From positions 588,138 to 652,137 of the forward strand of contig JBBECT010000005.1 of NCBI GenBank assembly GCA_040881665.1: DNA of 64,000 nt, given 5' to 3'. A program made the position numbers and the translations under genes. Below the pieces are notes generated by a model that was not told the DNA's origin, did no database searches, and worked only from the letters and a program-made list of their open reading frames with translations. Of this stretch, positions 9,612 through 18,676 are shown piece after piece. This stretch comes from Actinomycetota bacterium (GTDB lineage Bacteria; Actinomycetota; UBA4738; HRBIN12). Numbering within the stretch: the first letter of the stretch is position 1; the number at the start of each line of letters is the position of its first letter.

Positions 9612-9650
9612 GGCGCGCCGGGCGTTCGCCGGGCCCGGCCGGACCGGCCC

Positions 9651-10334
9651 TCAGCTCGGACGAGCGGTCCCGGCCGTCAGCCGGCACGTGGCTCGATCCG
9701 TGAGCGGTTCATAGGAGCTCATCTGCAGCGGAGGACGAACCTCGGCGAGCATCCCTTCCATCAACCCTCGGTGCACCTCGCACACGAGCGCTCGATGTTC
9801 GTCCAGCAGGTCGCGGAACGGACAGTCGCGCATCGTGATCACAACCGTTCCCCCACCGGTCCGCCGGAAGCGCGGCTCGAACCCGGCGCGATCCATCGCC
9901 TCCCGGAGGGTGGCGAGGTTGCGTCCCGCCGGGGTCCGCGCCCCGGGTTTGGGCGCATCCCGCGCCACGAGATAGGCGCCCCACTCTCGGGCCAGGGTCG
10001 CCGCTCGGATGCGCTGACGTTCGCCCGAGACGACCCCGGCCAGGATCTCGGCGAGCAGGCGCCAGTCGCGGCCTTCGTGGGCTTGCTGTTCGACGACCTC
10101 GTACACCGCCTGGGGACGTCCCGCGCCGGTCCCGCGGTGGGTGTCCCGGAGGACGAGACCGACCTCCTCGAGACGTCGCAGGTGGGGGCGGATCGTGTTC
10201 GGATGCAGCGAGAGCCGGGCGGCGAGCTCACGGACGGTCACCGGACGTCCGGAGAGCCGGAGGTAGCGGTACAGGCGGAAGCGCGTGTCGTCGGCGAGCG
10301 CCTTGTGGACCTCGATCGAGCCCGCGTCGGTCAT
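9651..10334 (-). CDS. SufR-like helix-turn-helix regulator with C-terminal cysteine cluster
   Basis: Regulator of 227 residues. An N-terminal winged HTH (residues 8-70; HKALADDTRFRLYRYL, then LAARLSLHPNTIRPHLRRLEEVGLV) precedes a C-terminal region with Cys in MRDCPFRDLL, a second Cys 13 residues later (ALVCEVHRG) and a third in ATCRL. That spacing resembles the Fe-S ligand pattern of SufR-type repressors. Start ATG 10334 follows AGGAGGAACGGT. It is divergent from mrp/apbC, an Fe-S carrier, which supports an Fe-S sensing role. A general ArsR/DeoR-type regulator is the alternative. Confidence 0.82.
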   Translation of the reverse strand: MTDAGSIEVHKALADDTRFRLYRYLRLSGRPVTVRELAARLSLHPNTIRPHLRRLEEVGLVLRDTHRGTGAGRPQAVYEVVEQQAHEGRDWRLLAEILAGVVSGERQRIRAATLAREWGAYLVARDAPKPGARTPAGRNLATLREAMDRAGFEPRFRRTGGGTVVITMRDCPFRDLLDEHRALVCEVHRGLMEGMLAEVRPPLQMSSYEPLTDRATCRLTAGTARPS

Positions 10335-10386
10335 ACCGTTCCTCCTGTGTCCTCCCGGTGCGTCCCCGTCGGGTCGCGGCCGGGAA

Positions 10387-10422
10387 GCCGTACGCCGGTA
10401 GTAGCATGGGGAAAAGTACGGC
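10387..10422. promoter_or_regulatory. Inverted repeat in the sufR-like/mrp divergent promoter region
   Basis: GCCGTAC (10387-10393) and GTACGGC (10416-10422) form a perfect 7-bp inverted repeat separated by 22 nt, in the 192-bp gap between the divergent regulator and mrp. The spacer is AT-richer than its surroundings and contains GTAGTAGCAT, a possible -10 region. It is a candidate operator for the SufR-like protein; this is inferred from position and symmetry only. Confidence 0.4.
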
Positions 10423-10526
10423 CCCCACCGTGGCGACCAGGGTAACCACAGCGGCGCGCTCAGGATCATCGCGTGCGTGTTCCCGGTTCGGCACGGCCGA
10501 TCCCCGACGGCGGCAGAGGTGACCAG

Positions 10527-11660
10527 GTGACGACGGTCGAACAGGTCCGCGAGGCGCTCCGGCAGGTGCTCGACCCCGAGATCGGCAAGCCGATCGAGGA
10601 TCTCGGGATGCTCGAAAGCGTCCGGATCGACGGTGCCACCGTGTACGTCCACGTCCTGTTGACGATCGCCGGATGCCCGCTGCGCGAAACGATCACCAAC
10701 GACGTGAACGCGGCCGTTCGCCCGCTCGACGGCGTCGAGGACGTTCGGCTCGAGCTCACCCCGATGAGCGAGCAGCAACGCGCCGAGCTCGTCGGCAAGC
10801 TCCGCGGACCGGGCGCCGCCGCGCCGCAGCAACAACGAACCTTCTTCACGGGATCGGACACGACGGTGATCGCCGTCGCCTCCGGCAAGGGCGGGGTGGG
10901 CAAGTCCAGCGTCACGGTGAACCTCGCCGCGGCGATGGCCGCCGACGGACTCAACGTGGGTGTCCTCGACGCCGACGTCTGGGGCTTCTCGGTCCCCCGG
11001 ATGTTGGGCGTGTCCGGCAAACCCGTGGGATTCAACGACATGATCCTTCCCCTCGAGGCCCACGGCGTGAAGGTCATCTCCATGGGCTTCTTCGTCCCCG
11101 AGGAAACCCCCGTGATCTGGCGCGGGCCGATGCTGCACAAGGCGATCGAGCAGTTCCTCGGCGACGTCTACTGGGGGGATCTCGACGTGCTGCTGGCCGA
11201 CCTGCCGCCGGGGACCGGCGACGTGTCGATCTCGCTCGCGTCGTTCCTGCCGGGAGCCCAGATGCTCGTCGTGACCACGCCTCAGGAGGCCGCCCGCAAG
11301 GTGGCCGAGCGCGCGGGCAAGATGGCGGAGCGCACGAACCTCAAGCCCGTGGGTGTCGTGGAGAACATGAGCTACTACACGTGCCCGCATTGCGGCGAGC
11401 GCGAGGAGGTGTTCGGTTCCGGCGGCGGCGCGGAGGCCGCGAAGACGCTTCGGGTGCCCCTGCTCGCGCAGGTGCCACTCGTGCCGGCGCTGCGACAGGG
11501 CGGGGACGAGGGCTTGCCGATCGTGGTCCGCGATCCGGAAGCTCCGGCGAGCGTGGCACTGACCGAGGCGGCACGAGCCCTGCACCGCGCGTCGAAGAGC
11601 AAGGTCGGCAAACCGCTGACGCTGATGACGGGTCCCGCGGCGGCCGGTCACGTCCACTAG
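10527..11660 (+). CDS. apbC: Mrp/ApbC P-loop iron-sulfur carrier ATPase
   Basis: Mrp/NBP35-family ATPase of 377 residues. An N-terminal MIP18/DUF59 domain (residues 1-80; VLDPEIGKPIEDLGML) precedes the deviant Walker A GKGGVGKSSVTVNLA, switch motifs DADVWGFS and PPGTGDVSIS, and a C-terminal CxxC (YYTCPHCGE) that bridges the labile cluster in the dimer. It loads Fe-S clusters onto apo-proteins in the cytoplasm. GTG 10527 was chosen over GTG 10473 because AGAGGTGA precedes it at good spacing and DUF59 begins directly after it. It is divergent from the SufR-like regulator. Confidence 0.95.
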   Translation: MTTVEQVREALRQVLDPEIGKPIEDLGMLESVRIDGATVYVHVLLTIAGCPLRETITNDVNAAVRPLDGVEDVRLELTPMSEQQRAELVGKLRGPGAAAPQQQRTFFTGSDTTVIAVASGKGGVGKSSVTVNLAAAMAADGLNVGVLDADVWGFSVPRMLGVSGKPVGFNDMILPLEAHGVKVISMGFFVPEETPVIWRGPMLHKAIEQFLGDVYWGDLDVLLADLPPGTGDVSISLASFLPGAQMLVVTTPQEAARKVAERAGKMAERTNLKPVGVVENMSYYTCPHCGEREEVFGSGGGAEAAKTLRVPLLAQVPLVPALRQGGDEGLPIVVRDPEAPASVALTEAARALHRASKSKVGKPLTLMTGPAAAGHVH

Positions 11661-11704
11661 CGGCTCGCTCGTCCGCAACGAGACCGGGCGCAGACCTGGG
11701 GCGG

Positions 11705-12283
11705 TCAGGGACGGGACGAGATCGCCGAGCCGACGGCGCGGCCGAGCAACAGACCACCCGCGACGTCGCTGGGGTAGTGAACGCCGAGCGCAGATCGAGA
11801 AACGCCCACGGTGATCGACAGCGCTCCGAGGCACGCACGCACGCCGTTCCCGAGACCGAGCTCGCGCGACGCGACCGTCGAGAACGCGGAGAGCACCATC
11901 GGGTGGCTGCTCGGCCACGATGTCGCCACCGGGCGCCCGATCAACAGACGCGTTCCGTCCGGATCCGCGTGGTAGGGGCGGGGGCGGTCCCAGAGCTTCT
12001 TCAGCCCCTGTCCGACGAGCCACGCCGTTCCAGCAGCCGCGGCGCCTCTCGCCGCCGCCCGCCGATGCCCCGCGGCCGCCAGCACGACCGCCGCAGCGCC
12101 GGAGGCTGCGAGCGCTCCCAGCTCGGTGACCGCGGCGAATGCGGCATCGGAAGCCGGCGCGCGCTCGGCGTTCATCGCCTTGAGGAGGGTCTCGTCGATC
12201 TCGCGGCCCCGCGGGGAGGACGAAGCGACGCCAACCGCGAGCGCGGCGGCCGTCCAAGCTGCGGTGCGCAGGAACCGACCCAT
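11705..12283 (-). CDS. PAP2-family membrane phosphatase
   Basis: Lipid-phosphatase/PAP2 protein of 192 residues with the three motifs of the family: KKLWDRPRP (K-x6-RP), SWPSSHPM (PSGH variant with Ser in place of Gly) and SRSALGVHYPSD (SR-x5-H-x3-D). Hydrophobic helices surround them. It likely dephosphorylates a membrane-linked substrate such as phosphatidate or an isoprenyl pyrophosphate at the outer face. It is convergent with mrp, with a 44-nt gap. Confidence 0.9.
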   Translation of the reverse strand: MGRFLRTAAWTAAALAVGVASSSPRGREIDETLLKAMNAERAPASDAAFAAVTELGALAASGAAAVVLAAAGHRRAAARGAAAAGTAWLVGQGLKKLWDRPRPYHADPDGTRLLIGRPVATSWPSSHPMVLSAFSTVASRELGLGNGVRACLGALSITVGVSRSALGVHYPSDVAGGLLLGRAVGSAISSRP

Positions 12284-12390
12284 CGGGGCCTATCATCCGG
12301 GGAACCGCGGCGGACGTCACACGGAGCAGGACCGACGGCCCAGCGCGAACGAGCACGCGACCGAACCAACCGGTGCGAGGGAGGACGGCG

Positions 12391-12699
12391 ATGGCACGCG
12401 ACGACAGGGACCGGCGCTCCTCCGAGGAGCAGGACGAACGGGAGCGGCAAGCGCTCGGCCGCGAACGGCGCTCGCGGGGGGGCAAGCTCGTGCTCGCCCT
12501 CACGATCGTCGTGCTCGTGATCCTCTTCGCCGTGCAGAACGCCGACTCGACGCGGCTCCGGTTCCTCTGGTTCGAGTTCGCGCCGCCGTTGATCTGGGTG
12601 ATCGTAGTCGTCGGTCTCGCCGGCGCGGTTGCCGGCTTCATCGTGGGCCGGCCCGGGCGGCGGTTCCGCGCGAAGGTCCGCGAACAGGACGACCGCTGA
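12391..12699 (+). CDS. LapA/DUF1049-domain small membrane protein
   Basis: Protein of 102 residues. The charged N-terminal 35 residues (rich in Arg, Asp and Glu) are followed by two transmembrane helices with the LapA signature VQNADSTRLRFLWFEF between them, and a short basic tail. Start ATG 12391 follows GGGAGGACGGCG. LapA-type proteins take part in envelope or LPS assembly in proteobacteria; the role in actinobacteria is unclear. Confidence 0.88.
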   Translation: MARDDRDRRSSEEQDERERQALGRERRSRGGKLVLALTIVVLVILFAVQNADSTRLRFLWFEFAPPLIWVIVVVGLAGAVAGFIVGRPGRRFRAKVREQDDR

Positions 12700-12710
12700 C
12701 GGATCGGCGC

Positions 12711-13163
12711 TCAGCGCGCCCGGGATTCGATCTCGCGTTTCTGGGCGAGCGTGCCGTGCCGGAGCGCGAGCTGGGCACCCCCCACCAGGCGAACACTGCG
12801 CGCCGCGAAGGCGCCGAGCGGTCCCCCACGGAACCGGAAGTCGACGTCGTGCTCGAGCCGGCAGCGCTCACCTCCCTCGAGCGAGGTGAGCGTCGTGTCC
12901 ACCGTTCCCTCGAGCAGACCTTCGAGCTCGATCGAGGCCAGGAACGGCGGATCCCACGATCGCACCCGGCAGTGCACGTTCGCTTGGACGGACAAGAAGC
13001 TCATCACGGTCGTGTACCGAACCCCCTCGGCCAGTCCCCCGTCCACACCCTCGACCCGAACGATGTGCTTGTCCCAGTGCGGCAGATTCCGGGGGTCGGA
13101 TACCACCTCCCACGCCCTCGCGGAGGCGGCCTCGACCTCGACGGCGAACCGGACTCGGGTCAC
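12711..13163 (-). CDS. SRPBCC (START-fold) family protein
   Basis: Protein of 150 residues with the polyketide-cyclase/START-like pattern: VRFAVEVEAASARAWEVVSDPRNLPHWDKHI, a beta-rich middle, and a long C-terminal helix. It probably binds a hydrophobic ligand. GTG 13163 overlaps the stop of the upstream PPOX gene (GTGA), favouring this start over the longer frame. It is the third gene of a coupled run: CPBP protease, PPOX-like, SRPBCC. Confidence 0.82.
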   Translation of the reverse strand: MTRVRFAVEVEAASARAWEVVSDPRNLPHWDKHIVRVEGVDGGLAEGVRYTTVMSFLSVQANVHCRVRSWDPPFLASIELEGLLEGTVDTTLTSLEGGERCRLEHDVDFRFRGGPLGAFAARSVRLVGGAQLALRHGTLAQKREIESRAR

Positions 13164-14131
13164 GGCCGCACCGTACCGCTGGACCACCCCGACCACCAGA
13201 CGATCCGCCCCGGGTTGATGCGCACGACCGCTCCGCCGGACGAGGTCACACCCGCCACGTCGAGATGGCGCGACGCGGATCCCGCGCCAGACGTCAGCCG
13301 GTCGGTCGCGTAGATCGCGGCGTCACCGACGATCATCGCTCCGAGCATGTCCCGCGCCCGCCACGAGCTCCCGCGGTCGATGCACACCGCCGCCGATATC
13401 CCGGATGACGCTTCGAGACCCGCGAGGGCGAGGATCGGTACAGGCGCACCCGACCAGACGTCCCGCTCGTCCACGGCCCACCGCACCGGAAGGAGGATCG
13501 GACCACGAGGGGCCGCGAAGGCGAGCGCCGCCTGGCCGCCGCGGCCCAGACCCGTCGCGATCGGGGACGCAAGGCCGTCGAGCGGGCCGGCGCCGGTCCG
13601 CGAGCCCGCACGGAACCGTGCTTGGGAGGGCAGTGGCGACCCTCCCGCTCCCCGCCAGCTGCCCCAGGTCGCCCGCACCTCGTCCCGCGCAACGACCGCC
13701 CCGCCGTCGAGTTCGATCCGCGCGAACACCCGCCCGGGTGGGGTCCAGGCGAGCGGCACACGCCGCGCGTCGACCGCGTAGCCCGCGAAGAACCGTGCGT
13801 TCTTGCGGCTGAAGCGCGCGGTCGCCCGCGCCAGATCCGGAGCGTCACCGACCGACGCCAGCCAGGTCGAGGTGTCGAGCGCGTCGTAGGTGCGGACACG
13901 ACCGGTGAAGGCGACGGCGTCATCACCGACTCGCACGAGTCCGGCGACGCGCGGGTCGCGCGTCCAGGAGCGCGCCTTCACCGAACCGCGCGCGGTCGTG
14001 ACCCAGATGCTTCCCGAGGACCACGCGAAGACCAGCGGCGTCACGTGCGGACCCGATCGCCCCGACGCGGCGATCGCGCAGAACGTTCCCGCCTCGAACA
14101 CGTCGGCGGCACGATCGGGCAGCGCGGTCAT
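13160..14131 (-). CDS. Pyridoxamine-5'-phosphate-oxidase-like (PPOX split-barrel) protein
   Basis: Protein of 323 residues. The N-terminal 150 residues match the FMN-binding split barrel (FCAIAASGRSGPHVTPLVFAWSSGSIWVTT, then KARSWTRDPRVAGLV). The C-terminal half is a second barrel-like segment without a clear name. It may bind a flavin or F420. Its ATG overlaps the CPBP gene stop (ATGA) and its stop overlaps the SRPBCC start, so the three are translationally coupled. The substrate is unknown. Confidence 0.78.
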   Translation of the reverse strand: MTALPDRAADVFEAGTFCAIAASGRSGPHVTPLVFAWSSGSIWVTTARGSVKARSWTRDPRVAGLVRVGDDAVAFTGRVRTYDALDTSTWLASVGDAPDLARATARFSRKNARFFAGYAVDARRVPLAWTPPGRVFARIELDGGAVVARDEVRATWGSWRGAGGSPLPSQARFRAGSRTGAGPLDGLASPIATGLGRGGQAALAFAAPRGPILLPVRWAVDERDVWSGAPVPILALAGLEASSGISAAVCIDRGSSWRARDMLGAMIVGDAAIYATDRLTSGAGSASRHLDVAGVTSSGGAVVRINPGRIVWWSGWSSGTVRP

Positions 14132-14742
14132 CGCGTGGCTTCCTCGCCCCCGCGCCCGACGACGACCATGGCGGTCGTCCACACGAGGTGGCAGCACAAG
14201 GGGGCGAGAACGCCGCCGCTCCACGCACTCAGCGCCACCCACGCCGCACCCCCGACCGCAGCACCCAACACGATCGAGATGCTGCCGCTGGCGGCGTTCG
14301 CCGCGACCGCGAGCACCCAGGTGCCTGCGGCCGCGGTGAGCGGCGCGACCGACTGGGCGAAGCGCGGTTGGACGAGCCCACGCCAGAACAGCTCCTCGAA
14401 GGTCACCGAGAGCACCGTCAGGGCGAGGATGATCGCCAGGGGATGGTCCGTGGTCGATCGATAGACCCGGTCCGCATCCTCCCGAAACCCCCTCCACCGA
14501 GCGGTGACGACGATGAACAAACGCGTCGCGGCGAACAGGGCAACCCCGGCAGCGAGCCCGACCGCCGCGGCCACGCCGGCACCGACCGAGCCGCTGAACA
14601 CGGGTGGACGGACGAGCACCCCGGCCGTACCGATCGCGACCAGGGTCGGCGTCATCGTCGCCCAGACGCCGGCGCCCCTGCGGATCGCCGTCCAGGCGAG
14701 CGCGATCGTCGCGGCGCCGGCGAGCGTGACGACCAGCTCCAC
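14128..14742 (-). CDS. CPBP-family intramembrane metalloprotease
   Basis: Membrane protein of 204 residues with the Abi/CAAX-like protease motifs: EELFWRG (EExxxR) near residue 105 and a C-terminal HLVWT. About six hydrophobic segments. GTG 14742 follows GAGGAGGGACC. It is the first gene of the coupled CPBP-PPOX-SRPBCC run. The longer reading frame upstream overlaps another membrane gene and is not used. Confidence 0.85.
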   Translation of the reverse strand: MELVVTLAGAATIALAWTAIRRGAGVWATMTPTLVAIGTAGVLVRPPVFSGSVGAGVAAAVGLAAGVALFAATRLFIVVTARWRGFREDADRVYRSTTDHPLAIILALTVLSVTFEELFWRGLVQPRFAQSVAPLTAAAGTWVLAVAANAASGSISIVLGAAVGGAAWVALSAWSGGVLAPLCCHLVWTTAMVVVGRGGEEATR

Positions 14743-14756
14743 GGTCCCTCCTCGAC

Positions 14757-15536
14757 CTACCTGGGCAGGAACCGCGTCTTGACCGCGACCTCTGCGGTGA
14801 AGGCGGTGACCACGGCGAGGTAGAAGAACCCGGTGGCCGCTTGGACGGCCGACGCTCGTTCCCCCTTCAACGTCGCGCGGACGAACCCGGCGACAAGTGC
14901 CGTCACCCCAACCATGCCCAACGCGATCCACGGTGCGAGCGCGCCCGCGGTCAGCAGTGGATTGAAATCCGCGGACTCCCCCACCCCGCCGAACCCACCG
15001 GAGATGACCGCAAGGGCTTCGGCGATCACGCCGCCGATCAGGACGTTCGTGTACCGGTTGATCGGCACGCGCGAGAGCCCACGATCGGTGAGGTACCAGT
15101 GGCCGAGGAGCAGACCGTCGGTGACCGCACCGAGGAACCACGCGCCCGCGAGCAGTTGGAACAGGGCGATCGGCGCGTCCTGCCGGGCGGTCTGCGCGAT
15201 CGGGAGCAGCACCGCGACCGCGACGACCGCGGCCACGATCCCGACGGCGCGAGCCGCGGCCTGCCGGCGGGCGAGGAGCAGGCCGACCCACACGAGCGTG
15301 AGGACGGCGGTCGCCGCCGCCAACCGCACGACCCAGGCCCCTTCCGCGCTCCCGGCGACCGCTCCGTTCGCCGCCGCGAGCCAGCTCGCTATCGCCACGG
15401 CCGTGAGGATCGACCCCGTGAGGGTGAAGAATCCGCGTTTCACCTCGGTCCACAGAGGCGTCGCCCACAGCAGCACCGCGCCTCCGGCAACGGTCTGCGC
15501 GAGCACGATCGCCATCACACCGGCGGAACCGGTCAT
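14757..15536 (-). CDS. Polytopic membrane protein of unknown function
   Basis: Protein of 259 residues with about seven to eight hydrophobic helices. A short loop, LLLGHWYLTDRGLSRVPINRYTNV, stands out and contains His, Trp and Arg that could bind a ligand. No family was recognised with confidence. Start ATG 15536 follows GAGGCGATCCG and an N-terminal helix begins at residue 5. It ends 15 nt before the CPBP protease start, so it may head that operon. Confidence 0.7.
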   Translation of the reverse strand: MTGSAGVMAIVLAQTVAGGAVLLWATPLWTEVKRGFFTLTGSILTAVAIASWLAAANGAVAGSAEGAWVVRLAAATAVLTLVWVGLLLARRQAAARAVGIVAAVVAVAVLLPIAQTARQDAPIALFQLLAGAWFLGAVTDGLLLGHWYLTDRGLSRVPINRYTNVLIGGVIAEALAVISGGFGGVGESADFNPLLTAGALAPWIALGMVGVTALVAGFVRATLKGERASAVQAATGFFYLAVVTAFTAEVAVKTRFLPR

Positions 15537-15654
15537 CGGATCGCCTCGTCGCGGGAAGGAGTCATGTCGGTAGAGCCTACCGGCGAGACACGGCCGCCGA
15601 GGCGCACCGCGTCCGACATCGAACGGGAGGGCAGCGGGTAGGCTTGCGGGTCCC

Positions 15655-16461
15655 ATGGTGAACGGCTGGCGGAGCTACGACGACGTCGCGGAAGTGTACG
15701 AGCGCGTGCACGCGCCGCGAACCGGGATGGTCGCGACCGACCTCGTCACCTACGCGGGCGTCGATCCCGGTGAGCGCGTCCTCGACGTCGGCACCGGTAC
15801 GGGCGTGGCGACCGAGGCCGCCGCCGGCGTCGTCGAGGGGCACGCAGGGATCGCGATCGGGGTCGACGTCTCCCTCCCGATGCTGGTGACCGGGCGGAAG
15901 GTGAGGCCGGACCTCCACCTCGTCGGCGGTGAAGTGATCGACCTGCCGTTCCGCGACGCGACGTTCGACGTGGTCACATCGACCTTCGTTCTCCAACACT
16001 TCACGCGCTACGACACCGCGCTGTTCGACATGCTCCGCGTCACCAGGTCCGGCGGCCGGGTCGCGGCCGCGACCTGGGGCGCGAACATCGACGACCTGGA
16101 ACGCAGCTGGCGCTCGCTGCTCGAGGAACGGACGGGGCCCGACATGCTCCGGGACGTCCAGAAACAGGCGTCGCCGTGGCGGACCCGGTTCGAGGACCGC
16201 GAGTTGCTCGAGGAGACGTTCGTCGACGCCGGGATGCGTTCGGTGCGGACCGAGCGGCGCGAGTACCGGTTCACGTTCCGTCTCGAAGAATGGATCGAAG
16301 GTCGCGCCGCGCTTCCGACCGGCCGGTTCGTCAAACAGATGCTCGGCGACCAGATCTTCGCCACGTTCCTCGATCACGTTCGATCGGTGTTCGCCGACCG
16401 GTTCAGCGACCCGCTCAACGACTTCCGCGACGTCTGGTTCGCCGTCGGCACGAAGTCGTAG
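15655..16461 (+). CDS. Class I SAM-dependent methyltransferase
   Basis: Methyltransferase of 268 residues. Motif I is VLDVGTGTGVATEAAA (residues 42-57), followed by an acidic loop (GVDVSLPML), motif II-like DLPFRDATFDVVTSTFVLQHF, and a post-motif RSGGRVAAATW. The pattern is that of UbiE/Methyltransf_11 small-molecule enzymes. The C-terminal 110 residues are helical, with no assigned substrate. It stands alone. Confidence 0.9.
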   Translation: MVNGWRSYDDVAEVYERVHAPRTGMVATDLVTYAGVDPGERVLDVGTGTGVATEAAAGVVEGHAGIAIGVDVSLPMLVTGRKVRPDLHLVGGEVIDLPFRDATFDVVTSTFVLQHFTRYDTALFDMLRVTRSGGRVAAATWGANIDDLERSWRSLLEERTGPDMLRDVQKQASPWRTRFEDRELLEETFVDAGMRSVRTERREYRFTFRLEEWIEGRAALPTGRFVKQMLGDQIFATFLDHVRSVFADRFSDPLNDFRDVWFAVGTKS

Positions 16462-16484
16462 GCGGGCCCGGACGTGGGACGGGC

Positions 16485-17192
16485 TCAGTCCTCGAGGGTC
16501 AGCACGTGGAACGACTCCGCGTGCTCGACGTCGATGCGCGACCCCGCGGCTGCGGCGTCCTTCGGCAGCCATTCCTCGAAGTATCCGAGGAGGTCGCCCT
16601 CGACCTGGCTCCGGTGACGCGCGAGGGCTTCGACCTTCGTCGCCATGTATCCCGTGACATCCTCGTCGTGGTTCGGTTCGAGGGTCCACGCGAGCCATAC
16701 CTGCGACGCGCTCCAGGGGGCCAGCCCCGCACCGAGCTGCTCGGAGGAGAACAGCGGATTGCCCGCGTCGGGGAACACCGCGTCCAACGTGACGTCTCCC
16801 GCCGTGCGGTGGTCGCGGTGGTTGATGTAGTTGTCGTCGAAGAACCGGGCGGTCGGATCGCTCGTGAGCACGATCTCGGGACGGACACGGCGGATCTCAC
16901 GGACGATCTCCGCCCGCACCTCGTCGGTGTTGCGCAGATCGCCGTCGTGGATATCGAGCACGCGTCCCCCGGCGAGCCCCAGGACACGGCCGGCGTCGAC
17001 GACCTCCTCGGCGCGGATCCGTTCCAGCTCCGCGCGATCGGTGGACGGATCGTTCGATCCCCGGTCACCGTTCGTGAGCACGAGCAGATGCACTTCGCGC
17101 CCCTGGTCCGCGAACTTCGCGAGGGTTCCGCCGGCGGCGATCTCGGCGTCGTCGGGATGAGCGAACGACGCGAGGACGGGACCGACAGCCAT
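16485..17192 (-). CDS. PIG-L family deacetylase (LmbE-like)
   Basis: Zinc-dependent N-deacetylase of 235 residues. The N-terminal AHPDDAEIAAGG carries the metal-binding His-Asp-Asp, then TNGDRG and INHRDHRTAGD, which holds the third metal ligand and catalytic residues. Relatives act on GlcNAc-type substrates, including mycothiol pathway enzymes (MshB, Mca). The ATG shares one base with the pepA stop, so it is co-transcribed and coupled with pepA. Confidence 0.9.
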   Translation of the reverse strand: MAVGPVLASFAHPDDAEIAAGGTLAKFADQGREVHLLVLTNGDRGSNDPSTDRAELERIRAEEVVDAGRVLGLAGGRVLDIHDGDLRNTDEVRAEIVREIRRVRPEIVLTSDPTARFFDDNYINHRDHRTAGDVTLDAVFPDAGNPLFSSEQLGAGLAPWSASQVWLAWTLEPNHDEDVTGYMATKVEALARHRSQVEGDLLGYFEEWLPKDAAAAGSRIDVEHAESFHVLTLED

Positions 17193-18676
17193 CAGCGCCG
17201 GCGGGTTGCACGGCGGCGGAGGAAGGTGACGAGGGAGCGAACGGGAACGCCGGTTCCGCCGAAGCCCCACAGATCGCCCGAGTTCTCGGCGAACGCCGGC
17301 CCGGCGATGTCGAGGTGGACCCAGGGGACGTCGTCGACGAACTCCTCGAGGAACAGGGCCGCGGTGATCGCGCCACCCCAACGCGGTCCGGTGTTCTTCA
17401 CGTCGGCCACGGGCGAATCGATCAGCTGGCGATACTCGGAGCGCAGCGGGAGCTCCCACATCGGCTCCCCCGCCTGGTCTCCCGCCGCGATCACCTCGCG
17501 CACGAGCTGCGGATCGTTGCCGAAGGCGCCGATCACGTCCTCACCGAGCGCCACCATGCAGGCCCCGGTCAACGTCGCCGTGTCGACGATGCAGGCCGGC
17601 TCCTGTTCGGCGAGCCACGCGAGCGCATCGGCGAGCACGAGCCGTCCCTCGGCGTCGGTGTTCATCACCTCGGAGGTCTTCCCGTTCCGGTGATGGAGCA
17701 CATCGCCGGGCCGGATCGCCGAACCGCTCGGCATGTTCTCCGACGCCGGGATCGCCGCGACGACGTTGACCTTCAGACCGAGTCGTGCGATCGCCTGCAT
17801 CGTCGCGAGGATCGACGCGGCGCCTCCCATGTCGGACTTCATCCACTCCATGTTCTTCGCGTCCTTGAGCGAAAGACCGCCCGAGTCGAACGCGATGCCC
17901 TTCCCCGACAGTGCCACGGGCCGTGAGGTCGCGGACGCGCCCCGGTAGTGGAGCTCGATCATCCGCGGCGGGTTCGCGCTCCCCTGGCCCACCCCGAGGA
18001 TCCCGCCCATCTTTCCCTTGCGGAGCTCCGCCTCTTTCCACACCTTGATCTGGAGACCCTCGGCCTTCGCCATGCGTTGCGCCTCGCGCGCGATCGCGTC
18101 GGGGGGAAGATCGAGCGCGGGCGTGTTCACCAGATCGCGTGCCCAGCAGACGGCCTCGGCCACGATCTGCGCTTCGTCGGCCGCTCGGCGGCATGCGCGG
18201 GCGTTCCAGGACCCACCGCCGAGCAGTTCCACGGCTGCGAGCTCGGGCTCGGGCTCGGACGCAGTGGTTCGGTACCGGTCGAATCGGTACGTGCCGAGCA
18301 GCATGCCCTCGACCACCGCCGCGACGGCCTCCTCGTGCTTGCGTACGGCTTGGGGCAGCGTCGTGGCTACCGACGCGAACCGCGCCGCCCGGGGGGCCAC
18401 GCGCGCGGCCACGCGGCGAAGGACGTCCGGCGTGACCTCGGAGCGATCGCCCAGACCGACGAGCAGCACGGCGCCGGCGGCGAACCGATCGTCGTCGCGC
18501 CGAACGTGCATCAGGGTCTCGCCCTTGGCACCCGTGAGCTTGGCCTCGGCGAACGCCTCGGCCAGGCCCGCCTGCTTCACGCCCGGACCGGCCTCGGGTC
18601 CCTTGAACACCGGCAGGACCAGCAGATCGACCTGGACATCTGCGGCGGCGTCGGTGGAGAACGAGAACTCGGCCAC
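17192..18676 (-). CDS. pepA: Leucyl aminopeptidase (M17)
   Basis: Cytosolic aminopeptidase of 494 residues. The dimetal site shows SGKGIAFDSGGLSLK (catalytic Lys and metal Asp), MKSDMGGAAS, and the family signature NTDAEGRL with its catalytic Arg. The N-terminal 150 residues form the macro-like domain. GTG 18676 follows AAGGAGCCGATC. It removes N-terminal residues from peptides. Coupled to the downstream PIG-L gene. Confidence 0.97.
   Translation of the reverse strand: MAEFSFSTDAAADVQVDLLVLPVFKGPEAGPGVKQAGLAEAFAEAKLTGAKGETLMHVRRDDDRFAAGAVLLVGLGDRSEVTPDVLRRVAARVAPRAARFASVATTLPQAVRKHEEAVAAVVEGMLLGTYRFDRYRTTASEPEPELAAVELLGGGSWNARACRRAADEAQIVAEAVCWARDLVNTPALDLPPDAIAREAQRMAKAEGLQIKVWKEAELRKGKMGGILGVGQGSANPPRMIELHYRGASATSRPVALSGKGIAFDSGGLSLKDAKNMEWMKSDMGGAASILATMQAIARLGLKVNVVAAIPASENMPSGSAIRPGDVLHHRNGKTSEVMNTDAEGRLVLADALAWLAEQEPACIVDTATLTGACMVALGEDVIGAFGNDPQLVREVIAAGDQAGEPMWELPLRSEYRQLIDSPVADVKNTGPRWGGAITAALFLEEFVDDVPWVHLDIAGPAFAENSGDLWGFGGTGVPVRSLVTFLRRRATRRR

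Noticed and set aside
9651-12641. A 996-codon minus-strand open frame covering the regulator, mrp and the PAP2 region
   Set aside because: Only the first 227 codons from ATG 10334 look like a protein; the rest is the antisense of mrp and PAP2 in GC-rich DNA.
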